The translations under genes were made by a program, and so were the position numbers. Positions 25,717-38,000 of a stretch of DNA of 64,000 bases are shown here, in pieces (positions within the stretch are counted from its first letter, which is position 1; each line of letters starts with the position of its first letter). The notes under the pieces are model-generated. The model did not search any database and was not told where the DNA came from. It was given only the letters and a program-made list of their open reading frames with translations. Source of the DNA: Acanthornis magna (taxonomy: Eukaryota > Chordata > Aves > Passeriformes > Acanthizidae); the NCBI GenBank assembly GCA_036785705.1, contig JAWUZG010000036.1, positions 17,231,501 through 17,295,500 on the forward strand, written 5' to 3'.

Positions 25717-28312
25717 GTGAGTGGTGCTCTCATTTTAGCATGTCACTAGCGCAAGAAAAATCTTACGCAGAAGTTCTCCCATGGATAAGGGTACATTAGT
25801 ATGTTTATTGTTTCTTGGTATGTTTTGCACCAGAATAAAGTACTCATTACCTAGGAAAAGCCAAACTGTACAGGTTTTATTGAAAACCAAAGTATTTTCA
25901 GTTAAACTGTAGTTCTCAGTGACACCTACTAACTTTTAGAAGCTGCAAAGTTCCCCTTCGTTGCGCAACAGGGAAGTCAACTCCTGGGATTTGACATGAC
26001 CTCCATGTCAGCTTTAGACAGGCTATTTTGCTCCAGACTTTTCTGGAGATACTGTCTTAAAATTTTGCTGGATTATATTGCACTTACATTTCTGTTGGAA
26101 AAGAACCCCGTGGTTTGGTCTTATAGTATAGCATCCCATGTTTGGTATCAGTGACATGTTTTTATGGCTGCCAGTGTTTGTCAAGAATTTCCACCTACCT
26201 AAGTAAATATGAACTTTGTTTTCATCTGTGCTCAATAAATGGTGTTTTATATTCAGTGGTACAGAGTCAGCAGTAACAGCCATTATGGGTGTTCAGCTCT
26301 TACGTCCCTTCCGTGTCAGTGAAAATCCTGGAATTACAAAGATGAGGAGTTCTTATGGGTGCAGTCCTTGCAAAAAAATACAGTTTCTAGAGCTTTTTGG
26401 AGCATCTCTTTCAAAAATAAAGACATTTTCAATTAAATTCTCTTTAATCATGCAGATGACATCAGAAGAATGTAGGTTTGTAGTGGATATTTCCTACATT
26501 CCAGTCATTATTTAAAGTGGAAATACTGAGCAAATTAACTTACTTTGGCAGGCTGACATGTCAGCTCTCTGTTATTACAAAGGGTGTATTCGAGTCATTA
26601 GTATGTCAGGTTGCTTGAAAACCTAACGCTCTCCGCTCCCCCCTCCCCAATGGAAAATCAGCAAACTGTTATCTCAGTATGTCTAAAAGCCGTTTTTTAA
26701 GGCAATGCTGTTAGGCTGAACTACAGGAGACAAATTCCGTTGTTGGTACATCAGCTTAAGCCTCTTATACCAAAGGAATCTGCAGATCCAGATGACTCAC
26801 TACAACTAATACAGGAGGGAGTAGAAATTGCTGCATGAAATCTTGCAGATGATTCCCTATGGCTAATATAGGAGGGAGTAGAAATTTCTGGATGTAATTC
26901 TGAATGTGTGAAGTTGTGTGTGTGTGTTTCATTTTGCATTCAGTGGGACTAATATTCAACCACCAAACTCAGAACTCCTAAGAAATTAAATACCAGCCCC
27001 ATGACAAACCTAAAAGCAATATTGGGGATGTCTGTTTTTCTGGCATCTGCTGATTGCAGCAGCGCAGCAGTGAGGTCCAGATCTGGTTCTTGACTTTTGC
27101 CTCCAGTTCAATGTTGGTATTTGGGGTTTTGTGAGGAAAACTTGGAAGGGCTGCATTCTCGTCATGGAGGGGGTAACATGAGGGCATTTCCTGCTCCCAC
27201 CCTTGCTTTCAGGCAACACTGTTTTGGTTCAAGAGCAGAGGCGTGTGTGATGACCTGTTTGTTATTTTGAGGCCAATATTTGGATAGGAATTGGAAGTAT
27301 AGTGATCTGTGCCTCTTGTACTAAGATAAGTGTAACTCTGGGAATGTCATCAGCCACTGTTGAAAGGCAGCGTTATGGCTTGGGGAAGGCCCTGGGGAAC
27401 ATTCTGCTGCAGTTGCAGCATACACAGGGCTGAGAAAGAGGGGAATTGAGGGGAGTTAGGAAGCTCAAGGCTGTCTGGCAACCCTTGTCCCTGGGGCTTT
27501 TGGCCACTTGCAGAGACTGGGGCGCTTTTCCACAGATTCCTGTTTACAATATGGCAAAAGTCAGCAGAGGCTGCCGGCGTTGGCAGCAGTTCAGGATGAG
27601 GTGTGTGACATACCTGCGAGGCAGGTTATTTTCCTGAAACACTGGTGCAAATCTTGATCCTGAATGCAGGGAAGCACCACTCCTTGCAAAACCCAGGCTT
27701 CAAAGGGGTCACCACATCACAGGGTGAGCTGTCTGCAGCTGTAATCTTGTTCACCTCCTCTCGAGGCGGGGTTGGCTCAGCCGCAGTCAGCAGAAACCCG
27801 GAAGGTTGGAACAAGATTCCTTCATTGCCCCTTGCCCCTAGGTGCTCATGGCATGTGGAGCTGTGCTCAGCCTCTGTCCCGAAGGCGGGCTGTGCTGCCT
27901 CCCCAAAGTGAAGGCAGGAGCCGCACATCTGTGAAACTGCTTAAACGTGTCCGAACATTTTGCTGGGTGACTGCCAGCACCCTTGGTAATTTGGACCAGA
28001 AGAAGATGATGGGGGTGTGGTGGTAGGAGTGGGTGGGACCACTGGGTGTTACTGAGACCTTTGCTTGCAAAGTGTTTGACAAACACCCACCATGGGATGG
28101 GGCACGGCAGATACTGTAAGTATTGGCAGCAGTGGGGGGGAGATTAATTACTCCCCTGGAATAAATCAGGGAGGTTTCCAGCAGGCTCTGTTTGACCAGC
28201 CCTTGCTAGAGCTTTGTGTGTTGATGTGAATCTGTGCCAGATCTTGGTTTGTTGTGGGGGTGGAAATGACTTTTTTTCACTGCTGATGTGTTTTTCTCTT
28301 TTTTTCTTGTAG
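25717..28312 (+). other. LHFPL2: Putative LHFPL2 intron before the coding exon
   Basis: Begins GTGAGT and ends in a strong pyrimidine tract plus TTGTAG. No coding exon is seen inside. It holds an imperfect 57-bp tandem duplication near 26.8 kb and a moderately GC-rich part from about 27.4 to 28.1 kb without a recognisable gene. Confidence 0.4.
26791..26904. repeat. Imperfect tandem duplication, 57-bp period
   Basis: Two diverged copies starting at 26791 and 26848. The best-matching cores are TAATACAGGAGGGAGTAG and TAATATAGGAGGGAGTAG, exactly 57 bp apart, followed by AAATTGCTG and AAATTTCTG. A short GT tract follows at about 26911-26929. Confidence 0.85.
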
Positions 28313-28662
28313 GTGTGTGATGTGAAACAGTGGGCAGTCCTTGTAGCCTCCCCCACCAGCCTGCAGTGTCATGTGCCAGTATGAATATTAAGAAAGAAAA
28401 GCATACTTCAGAGCTCAGCATCCCAGAAAGAAAGGAGGAACTAAACAGAGAGAACAAATGACTGCACTGCTTGCAAAACGTGGGGCTGTTAACTTTTTCT
28501 CCTGAGAAGCTTCATCTTGGCCTTTGTGGGAGAGTTGAGAAAGCAGGCAGAGCAGCCACAGTGGTTTTCTTAGGGTCCTTTTTCCCTTTTTTAATTTAAT
28601 TTCTTCTCCCTTGTGCCTGGATTTTAAGACTGCTGCACTGATCACAAGCACTGGACATCAAT
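28313..28662 (+). other. LHFPL2: LHFPL2 5' UTR part of the first coding exon (putative)
   Basis: Sequence between the best upstream acceptor (pyrimidine tract plus TTGTAG, exon start 28313) and the LHFPL2 ATG. A weaker alternative acceptor is ATTTTAAG at about 28621-28628, which would leave a UTR of only about 34 bases. In-frame TGA at 28639-28641 closes the reading frame upstream of the start codon, so no N-terminal extension is possible in this exon. Which acceptor is used cannot be decided from sequence alone. Confidence 0.5.
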
Positions 28663-29092
28663 ATGTGTCATGTCATTGTAACGTGTCGGTCAATGCTGTG
28701 GACTCTCCTGAGTATCGTGGTGGCTTTCGCAGAGCTCATTGCCTTCATGAGTGCAGACTGGCTGATTGGCAAAGCGAAGCCTTCAGGCTCCGAGGATGGG
28801 GACAACAGAACCGGGGGGTCGCAGGAGCCCTACCATCCAACGCTGGGCATCTACTGGCGCTGCACCAGGATCCCCCACATGCAGTTCTCTAGACGAGACA
28901 CACTTTGTGGTCCTTACGCTGAAAACTTCAATGAGATTGCCAGTGGGTTCTGGCAGGCAACCGCTATTTTCCTAGCCATGGGAATCATGATTCTCTGCAC
29001 CGTGGCATTTGTGTCTGTCTTCACTATGTGTGTGCAGAGTATTATGAAGAAAAGCATTTTTAATGTCTGTGGGCTGCTACAAGGGATTGCAG
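28663..29092 (+). CDS. LHFPL2: LHFPL2, coding exon 1 (residues 1-143)
   Basis: LHFPL tetraspan subfamily member 2, a four-pass membrane protein whose biochemical role is not well defined; relatives such as LHFPL3-5 are auxiliary subunits of channels and receptors (family knowledge). The exon starts with [12 protein letters not shown], matching the conserved vertebrate N terminus; the ATG has A at -3 and an in-frame stop 24 bases upstream. Visible: membrane segment 1 (about 13-36), first loop with a variable acidic patch and the sequon N48-R-T, conserved GIYWRC and RDTLCGPYA around C67 and C82, membrane segment 2 (about 94-120), then a conserved cytosolic turn and the start of segment 3. The exon ends ATT GCA G with donor GTACGT, phase 1. 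Joined to 42338-42594 it gives exactly 228 residues, the usual length. The open frame past 29092 is intron read-through. Confidence 0.97.
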
Positions 29093-32000
29093 GTACGTGC
29101 ACTTTGAGTGAAACTAAAATTCTTAATTTTGGGGTAATTCAGATGAAGAAATGCAGTGATTCTGGCCTGCCTGCAAACAGAGTGCATTAGGCAGACACAA
29201 AGCAATTCTATGCACTGGTGTTTATTCAAACATAACTGAAATTTATAGCTGCACAGCATGTAATACATTGACATTGGCAGCAGAATTGCAGCCTGATGTG
29301 TGCCAAAATGAACTGACCAGTGTTGCTTTTGTTTGCTATTCATTTTTTTCTTCTGTTTGAATTTCTTTCAGTTACAAAAACTTCTCTCCTTTACTACCAG
29401 CAGAGAACAAAGTTAATACCCATATTAAGGCAGTCTATCTCCCTCTCGCTACCTTAGTAATTTTTCCATGGACCGAAGGCAGTTCCCTCAGAGGCTTCAT
29501 GATTGTGGTGAGAGTAAATACCACCCCAGGGCTAAGAACTGGCTGGAATCGCACACCCAGTTCCTCCAGCATTTCATGCTAAGCAGCCTCCTTCAAAGCT
29601 GTGAGCTTGACAAATGATACCTTGGGATAAACCTTTCCTTTAGCCAGCTTATTGTTCAGCTGCAGTTACACAGCCCAGTGAGCTTATCTTTTCACTGTCC
29701 TAAGGATCAGCTATGCTTTTGCCTGAAAAGACAAATTTGTTCTAGAGATTTGGTGTTTCTGCTTAAACCCATAGATTTTACAGAGATTAAATGACTGTTA
29801 GTAAACCAGCCCTGGGCAGCCTTAGTTAGAGAAGTATTCATCTTTCTGTAGTCACCAGTGAGCCATGGGGAAAACCTGTCTCATACATAGGTTTTCATCT
29901 TTTGCGCTCTGTGTGTGTGTGTGTGTGGTCATCTGGGGGAGGAGAGTGGTCTTCTGCCCTGCCTGTGGCAGCCCTCAGAGACCTGTGAGGAGGGAGGGAG
30001 TGAGCAGGGCCACCTCCTTTTTCTCTCTTGGTGGTGCTCTTAAGCAGATGTTTTCAATTCACAAAATTATTTCATTACAATAAAAATTAGGTTTTAACTT
30101 GTTTTGCTTAAAATATGAATCCAGCTTTCTCCCTTTTCACCTCCACTGAGGTGGCCAAATAAGTCTGTAATGGCTATACCTAAAACAGGAGGTGTAATAA
30201 TAGATATTCAAACCTTTGTCGGAAGCTGGATGGTTCATTTTTTTAGTTGAGAGCTAACTGAATCTTTTTCTAAACACACATGGGGAAGTCGGTGAAAACT
30301 GACTTAATTGCCTGCTGCAACCGTCCAGAGGTAGCGTTACGTGCCAGGGACTGCCTGATGCTGGCTCCTGAAGCACTGCCATGGTGGCTCTCACCATTGT
30401 CTACTTCATGCATGTTCACTATAGAAGCATAACACTTATTTCATGCTACCCACGATGTAAGGTTTGTGCTCTGGAGCACAGTTAGATGCCTAGATTGGCT
30501 AAAGGTGCTCCTGTTCATATGATGGCATACAGTTAGCATATGAGGGTCCTTTAGGTAAGTGTGACAGGTTTTGCTGTAGTCATTCCTGGTGTACAGAATT
30601 TGCCAGAACCAGTGTGACAGGGAAGCAGCTCAGCAGTGCACACTGAGCCAGGGGAAGTCATTAGTTTCTTGCTTTCTCACTCTGTTCTTCAGAAATAATC
30701 CATTACTATTTTCTCAGGAGGTGCAATTATTACTTGTTTTATGTTGGGGGGTATTTGTATGGGAGAGATTGCTTAGCAGCATAAATACATCTCTGGCATG
30801 TCAGAATTAGGTCTTTTGAAAAGATAACTTTAGTTACAGCTCTGATACCATCTCGAAATACCTAGTCTATCACCTAGGATTAGCAGGTAGTAGGTACTTG
30901 TATCTTAGAATAGCATTCTGGAGACCATGCAATGTGAGAAAATACATGCAAAGACAGCTTTATGTTTTATTATCAATCCAGCTGTACCTCTAATGGGACT
31001 TGCAGCCTTAAACGTTGAACACTACTGTTGACAAAGCATTTCTTACGTGTTAGGGCATAGATCACCCTCCATGAGCCATACTAAGCATAGAAGTACTTCC
31101 CTTCTTACAATTCAGGTAAATGACACAGCATAAAGCTGGGTAAGAGAAAGGTCACCTTACTGAAACGTTGCTGTGAGAAGTATGCCTGCCAGTATTTACA
31201 GCCAGGCGTATTGAGGCTCACAACTCGTTTTCTCAAGTTTAGTTTTATTGGGTCCACTGCTACTTTTGTGCCAGTAGCATTACAGCATCTGCTTACTTAG
31301 TTGCAATTATTTTCCTTATGACTAATCATGGCTGCTAATTTCAACTTTCTCAGTTCCTGAGTTTTGAAAAATGCTTAAGCAAGTTGCTCAAGAGGGACAG
31401 TTGTCAGCGTGGTTAATCCATCTAGGGATTATGATAGATAAACTAATGCCCTGACCAGAGAACAAGATAAAACCCTGCCTTAATAATTTTAAGCATAACA
31501 TCATTCTTTCAAATGTGAACAATTATGTTTTTAATAAACGTAGGAGAAGAATTCACAAAACAATTTTGTTAATCAGCCTGTATCAGTCCAGTATTTGCAA
31601 GTATGTCAAACATCTCCTTTTCAAAGATGAGATGCACACATGTAAGAGTCATCTACAGGAACTCAGGATCTTGCAGACTTAATCTCATTTAAAATCTCTG
31701 TATCTGTGCAGTAGAGATTTAATATAATTAAAAACATACAACAACTTGATTTATTCCTGGAATTCATCATGACAAAACAATAACAGACACCGGATATATC
31801 TTTCCAGTCTAGCAAGAGTGGTTGTGATCTGGATGATGCCTACGGTGAAATTACAGAACAGAAAGCAATGTCTCTTCTGTTATGGCTCTTGGACAAATGT
31901 GCAAACTCTCATTTAGGTCAACAGGAGGAAGCTTTATACATATCTGGACCATAAGCATTTTTTAAAAATTATTTTTGTGGCATAAAATGAGAAATACAAA

Positions 32001-35000
32001 GCCATACAGGAAGAAAATATGGCTCTTATTTAAACTCCTGTCATTCCTTTGTTACAGAGCAAGAAGTTCTACCACTTACTTTCAGACTGCAGTGCCTCTC
32101 ATTCTGCAGCTGTAGAAACAGTAATCAGTAGCCCTAGTTTTGGAGAAGTTTGAGGATTATTTCATCTGGATAAGCATCTTTTCTTTGCATTAGAGAGTGC
32201 AGAGAATGGAGCTATTTACTTGAAGAGATAATTACTACCCAGCAGCAAGAAGACCAGGCAGACTTTCATACATCTTTTTAGGGAAAATATTCTACTTTTA
32301 GTCTATGAATCACTTGAAATGCAGAGGCTAGAGGAGGAAGGATATTATTACATGCTAACTGACAACAATCAATTCAAAGTAAATTTTCACAGTAATCATG
32401 TAGCTATAGGAAGTAAATAATTGGTGATCCCCTATTGACATGTCTTGCTATGTGCATAATGTAGTTGCGTATGCATTTACAAGTGTTATTTGGGCTTGTG
32501 TACTTCACTTTGTTGCTAAGTAATATAATATAAACATAACCTACCCTGAAAGGAGGGTGGGGAGAGCTTAGAGCCTAAACCAGGTTTGGCTTCTGTCTCT
32601 GATAGTTTGCTTTATGAAGTTCAAAGTCAACAACTTGGCTGTTTTTTTGCTCTGCGATGGCTGGGCAGACAGAACCCCTTCCCCACAGGCAGTGCCTGCC
32701 TGCCTGACTTTCACCCAAGCCCCAGCGCACTGGCAGCGCCCTGACTGCACACCTGGGAGGAACCTAAGTTAGCTGCACCAATATTATCCCAACCACAGAA
32801 CCTGAGCAAGCCCCTGTGCTTCCTTGTGGGGAGCTCGATATCATGTGCCTGCAAAGGCTTTGGGGAGGGCAGTGGGAAAGGGAGCTGACATGTCAGGAAG
32901 GTTAATGGGTTTGGGAGTTCAGTTTCTTTTATTGCTGTTTTGCTGTGCTGGGGCCTTGCCAGTCACATTTACCAAAAGAGGATAAAATAGTTCCTCTTCT
33001 CTAAAGTCTTTCCAGGGTGCTGATGGCTTCACCTGGGAGGCATATCATGGGTCACTCCTTCTCATCTCTTCCTCCGTTCACAGTCCACTGTCTCCTAGCT
33101 CAAATGGGACTTGACTAAACTGGCTCCTGACAGAAGCATGGGGGAAAAAAGCATGTAAAAATTGGGTTGTGGCAATCAGAAGACCAGCTGTGTCCCAGGC
33201 ACACACACCAAAGAGTGTCTCTGGTTTATACAGGTGAATGCAAGGCTGCATTCTGCTGTCATGTGGCTTAGCTGGCTGTGCCACTGGCAGTCTCATCTTT
33301 AATAGGTAGATGTCCGGCCAGAGAGCATTAAGTTCCTTTGGACACTTAGTTGAAGTCTATGTGCTTGGGCCCAGATGCCCCAGCTTTGGGCCTCCCTCTT
33401 TCAGCCCAGCAGTTCCTCCTCCAGCATTGCTGGGGAATGACTCAGCTTCTTCCTTTCCAGGGTCTCAGAGGCTTGTTTTTCCCCCTGACACCTGTCCGCC
33501 TCAGTCCCAGGCAATGATACCTCTTCCACAGTACTTTCTCTTCTCAGGTATCTCACAAGCTCTCCTGCATTCTTTTTCCTGACCTTTTCATGATTTCTCT
33601 ATATTACTCTTCATGTCTTCTCCTTTTCCCTTCTTGGTATCTTGGAGGGGCTCCCCTATCAGAAACTGCTGCCGTACCTTGGCAATAGTTCAGTTCCAGG
33701 TGTGCAGCTTCACCCTCAAATGCAAGGAAACTTATCTGCAGCTTTCTGAAATGAAGAAGTGAAAGTCAGTTTCAAGCTGTGTGTGTAACAGTCTGTCTCT
33801 GCTGCTGAAAGGGTTTGTTTTACATCTCTTGCTCTGAGAAGTTGTTCAGCCTGTTATACTTATTTGGCATTGTTTTCTTTTTGGGAGGCTGGATGATTAG
33901 GAAGATGGCCTGAGCAGAGTGTGATGGGAACCATCTGAAGGGGACGAGGATCTGGAGCTGCTTGTGGGGGTGGGTGAAGCAGGATCCAGCCACGCAGGGT
34001 GGGCTCGCGGTGTACGCAGCCCTGTGAGTGCAGACTCCTGGCTGCTGGAAGGTAAGGAGGCCAGCAGGAGTTGTGGAGGAGGAAGCTGAGGAGGAAGCGG
34101 GAGGTCAGCCAGGCCTTTCATCATGGAGGGGAGAAAAAGCAGGAGACACAAGCTGTGGTGGAAGGGGCATGAGGCTTCCGGAGCTCTTTCATGCTCAGAG
34201 CTTAACACAAAAGGTTACACGAATTGCAGTGTAGTTTAGAATATTTGTTGATAGGAGACATCACGCTGTACGAAGGCATTATTTTGTCTGAGAAAGAGAC
34301 AAACTGGTGAGTAAGGAAGAAAGCACCTTGTGAGCTCACATTGCCTGCGGGTGACGGAAGCTTTGCAGGGCCAGGGATCTCAAGCAGTAGGAGAGCAGAG
34401 CAGGAGTGGTTTTGCCCTTGAAGGCAAGGAAGCTTCTTGTTTGTCTTTCTAAAACGCAGAGCATGCATTTTTCAAAAGGCATATTTCCTCTTTGGATTCA
34501 GCTCAGAGTTTTTCTTTTCTGATGCCAGAATTCTGAATTCTTGGGGTGGGAAGAAAGAAAAAAGGGAGGGGAGAGGGATTTCTGATGGAAATCCTGACAG
34601 TCTGAACTGCTTTTGCCGTCTGCGGTATAGTGCTTCCTGTAACCTATATGGCCCAATGCCAGCATGATATCTAATATGCTCTTGGCTGCTGAAAGTTCAA
34701 GCAAAGGGGACGGCTGTCGTGGAATATGCCAGGGAAGGAAAACTGAGTTCAAGTGCTAAATTGCTATTGAGCCTGAGGGAGAGCATTAGTAACTTCAAAT
34801 AAATAAAACGAAGATTTCAGTGTTTTGTTAGATGTGGTGGTCGACTCATCTCCTGCACTATCAAGGTGGGCACTTGGAAACCAGTAGACACACAGCGGAT
34901 TAAAATTAATAGAAAAATAAACAGAAATTTCAGGTTTTCAGTGATCAAGTTTGGCAACTGATTATCTTGGCAAGCATAAATCTCTTCCAACAAATAGTGG

Positions 35001-38000
35001 TTAGTGTGAGAGAGACTCCCACGCTACCCACTCAGAAACATTTTACTGTGGCACGTGTGCACACTGAGGTCTCTTACTTCTACTAGCAAAGGTGAGATGC
35101 TTCTTTACACCCCTGCCCTGATGATGTGGGAAAGAGTGCTGGTGACCCCAAGAGGCCGTGGGGATGTCAGGAGGGCACAAGGGCTCTGTTTCTGTCAGAT
35201 TTTTGGTTCCAGCCCCCAGAGCCAAGACAGATGGTGCTGTTTGTATATAGAATGCAAACGCGAGGAAAATATTTAAAGTTAGCAGATGCTGTGTTCTCAC
35301 TCAAGCACAAGAAAAAGGGATGAAAGGAACTGTTTCCAGAAAAGGGGCTAACTTTTGCTTAGCTCCCGTCTTTGGTGTTCCTGATGTGGTGGTGAGGAAA
35401 TATGTGGATTTGAGTTTTGCTTCCTTCCCCAGTACAGATGCCCTGCACTCTACTGCTGCACAACTGATGAAGCCACATGAAAAGCTCCCGTTCCTGTATC
35501 TCCACTTCATTTTCCTTCAGGCTGAGTCCTAATTCCCCTGCAGCTTCTCTCCTCCACCCCCAAACTGAGCTTTTGTTTGTACTGCAGGATCAGTATTGAG
35601 GAAATGTAAGGCCATGAAAAAGGTGACTTGCAGCCCTTTACCTCTGCTTAAGCTAAGGCAGGTTGTTGTTTTGGCCTCCCTTACAGAGCTGTGGTCATAT
35701 TTCATTCCCTTTCTGCTAATCCAACATAAGCAATTGGTGTTTTGCAGGGCATGGCACTCACTGGTTGAACAGCAGTGGAAAAGGTTATGGAAAATGGTGT
35801 GAAATATATTGGGTCTTCCCCTTTGCTTCTTTCATGGGCAGAGTATTTGACATGGCCTTTCCCTCCCTGACTCAGGAACCCCCTGAGTTTTCCACCCACA
35901 ACTGAATTTCTCATTTAGCAGCTTTGACCGAGCCTTTTATTGGGTATTGGGTTTTAAGGTAAAATGTGAGAAGATTTGGCTTTTTCCCTGTAAGGTGCTT
36001 TATCTTGACTTAATTGCTGGGTTGACAGGCACCAAATGGGAGCCCCCAGAGTGTGGTGACTTTACAGGGCTGACAGCACAGAGGCAGCAGCATCATTTCA
36101 GGGCTTGGTTCTGATTTTACTTGGAGTCTGTACATTTTCTTCACTCCCAACTAATAATGGGCACTCTCACCGCATACATAAAAATTACTAAAAACTAATG
36201 CTGAATTTGCCCTCCCTTCTCTTAAAAATATCAGTCTGCAGGCTCACACTTCACTTCAGAGAAGTTCAAGCAGTAAGGCCATACCAATATAAAAAAATAA
36301 TTCCCAAATTCCCCACATCAAGCTGATAAACTGATTTATTTTGTGGCTTTTTTGTGGGGTAGTAAAACATAATGATTCAGTGTCCCACCAGTAGTCCCCT
36401 GCACTGTATTCCTATCTCTGTTTCCAGAGCCCCACACCACTAATGTCATCAGATGTTTGCATAGGTTTGGTTATGAATAAGTATCTTCGATTTGCATGAT
36501 ACACGGGAAAAGAAATGTGAGAGTAGGGACCTTATCCTGTTCCTCAGCTTGGAGAAGGCACAGGTTAGGGAACTACTATTTCTTCTGGTAACTGCATGCC
36601 TGTATAGTACCCTGAGACAATTTTAAAGGGAAAAAAAATCTGTGTGGGTTTTGAACATCACCTGAACATCACCTTGACATACTTTCAAACCATTGATTCT
36701 CCTACCTCAGTTTAGGGTATCCCAGGTACACTGAAATCAATCTGTGTATGTGAGCAGCCATCTTTAGTGATTACAGGAATGAAGGTATGGACCTTGCTTC
36801 AGTGCACTGCCTGCTGGCAACCCTCCCATGCTTCCAGCTTATCCCAAACACATCTGCTTGTGTTAGCCTGCTCCAACTGCGGTGTCCAGGTAGACTTTTT
36901 AAGGCATTGATCTTTGATTTTTAAGGCATTGATGCTGTGAATTTTCCTTTTGTTTCTCGTGCAGCATTTCCAAGTGGGCCAGAGGCCATTTCCAAGGCAC
37001 TAGGGCATGCAAAGTCTCCCCTTTCTTTCTGGACAAAGACCTGCTTGCCTCTGGTCAGCTGCTTGCATTTGGTGGGTCTGGCAGCCATCCAGGGCGATGA
37101 AGAGCCACTGCAGAGGCAGGTCTAGGGCCATGTGCTGTGGGTACTGTAAGCAGTGCTCCATTCAGCATCTCACCCTTTTCCTATAGCCATTGTGGGGTGC
37201 TAGAAGCAGCATGTCAGCTGGCCTGAGCCCACCTCTTGAGCTCTCATTAGATTAAAATGATGTTACTGAATCACTTCCCGGGCTGCAGGTGTCTCTTGTG
37301 CAGCTGCAGAGTAGGAGGCTGTCCCTTCACCTGTCTGTCAGTGGGCAAAGTGATCAAAAGTGCACGAATGGTAACCTGGTAGCATCCCTGCTGGGTTTGT
37401 CAGGGAAAAATTTGCATGTGGGAAAGCCTCCTTGGCTTAAGTGAGGGTAGTACATTGGTACAAATATTTAACACATGAAATTGTTCAGGTAGCATATTGA
37501 CACACGTGGAAATGTGAACAATAAAGGCAGGATGCCTGGCTGATGGATGCAGTGTCCCTGGACTGATTCTTAATCTCCTGTGGCTGTGCAGAAGATGAAA
37601 ACAATCAGGATTAGTGCCACTGGGGATGCAGCCCACCTGCACTGCACTGCAAAGCTAGTCCCTTCCTGCTTTTAGCCTTTTACCCTTTTTCTCTTCCTCT
37701 CTTAAAATGTTGCTGCTCAGTCGTGCTGCTCCATAGAGGCCTGTTGCAGTGCCACCTCATTGATCACAGCTGCTTAATTTCCTGTTTCTTCAGCAGTATT
37801 TAAAAGCTTTTTTTATGATTTTGCTAGGAAATGAGTAGATAGTTTCAGGCTTTGCAATGGAAATTGTCTTTGTTAGTATATGCTCTTGTTTAATATGGCA
37901 CAACAGCAGCTGCACAGGAGACTGTCAAAACTAAATAGCTTGCCTTCACTTAGCTAAACAAGCCTCTGCCTACCTCCTGTCTCAAGGGCTTCTTCCAAGG

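Noticed and set aside
29093..29190. Continuation of the LHFPL2 open frame past 29092
   Set aside because: The frame reads through a GTACGT donor into intron. The family protein continues instead with [15 protein letters not shown], found at 42338 in the matching phase.
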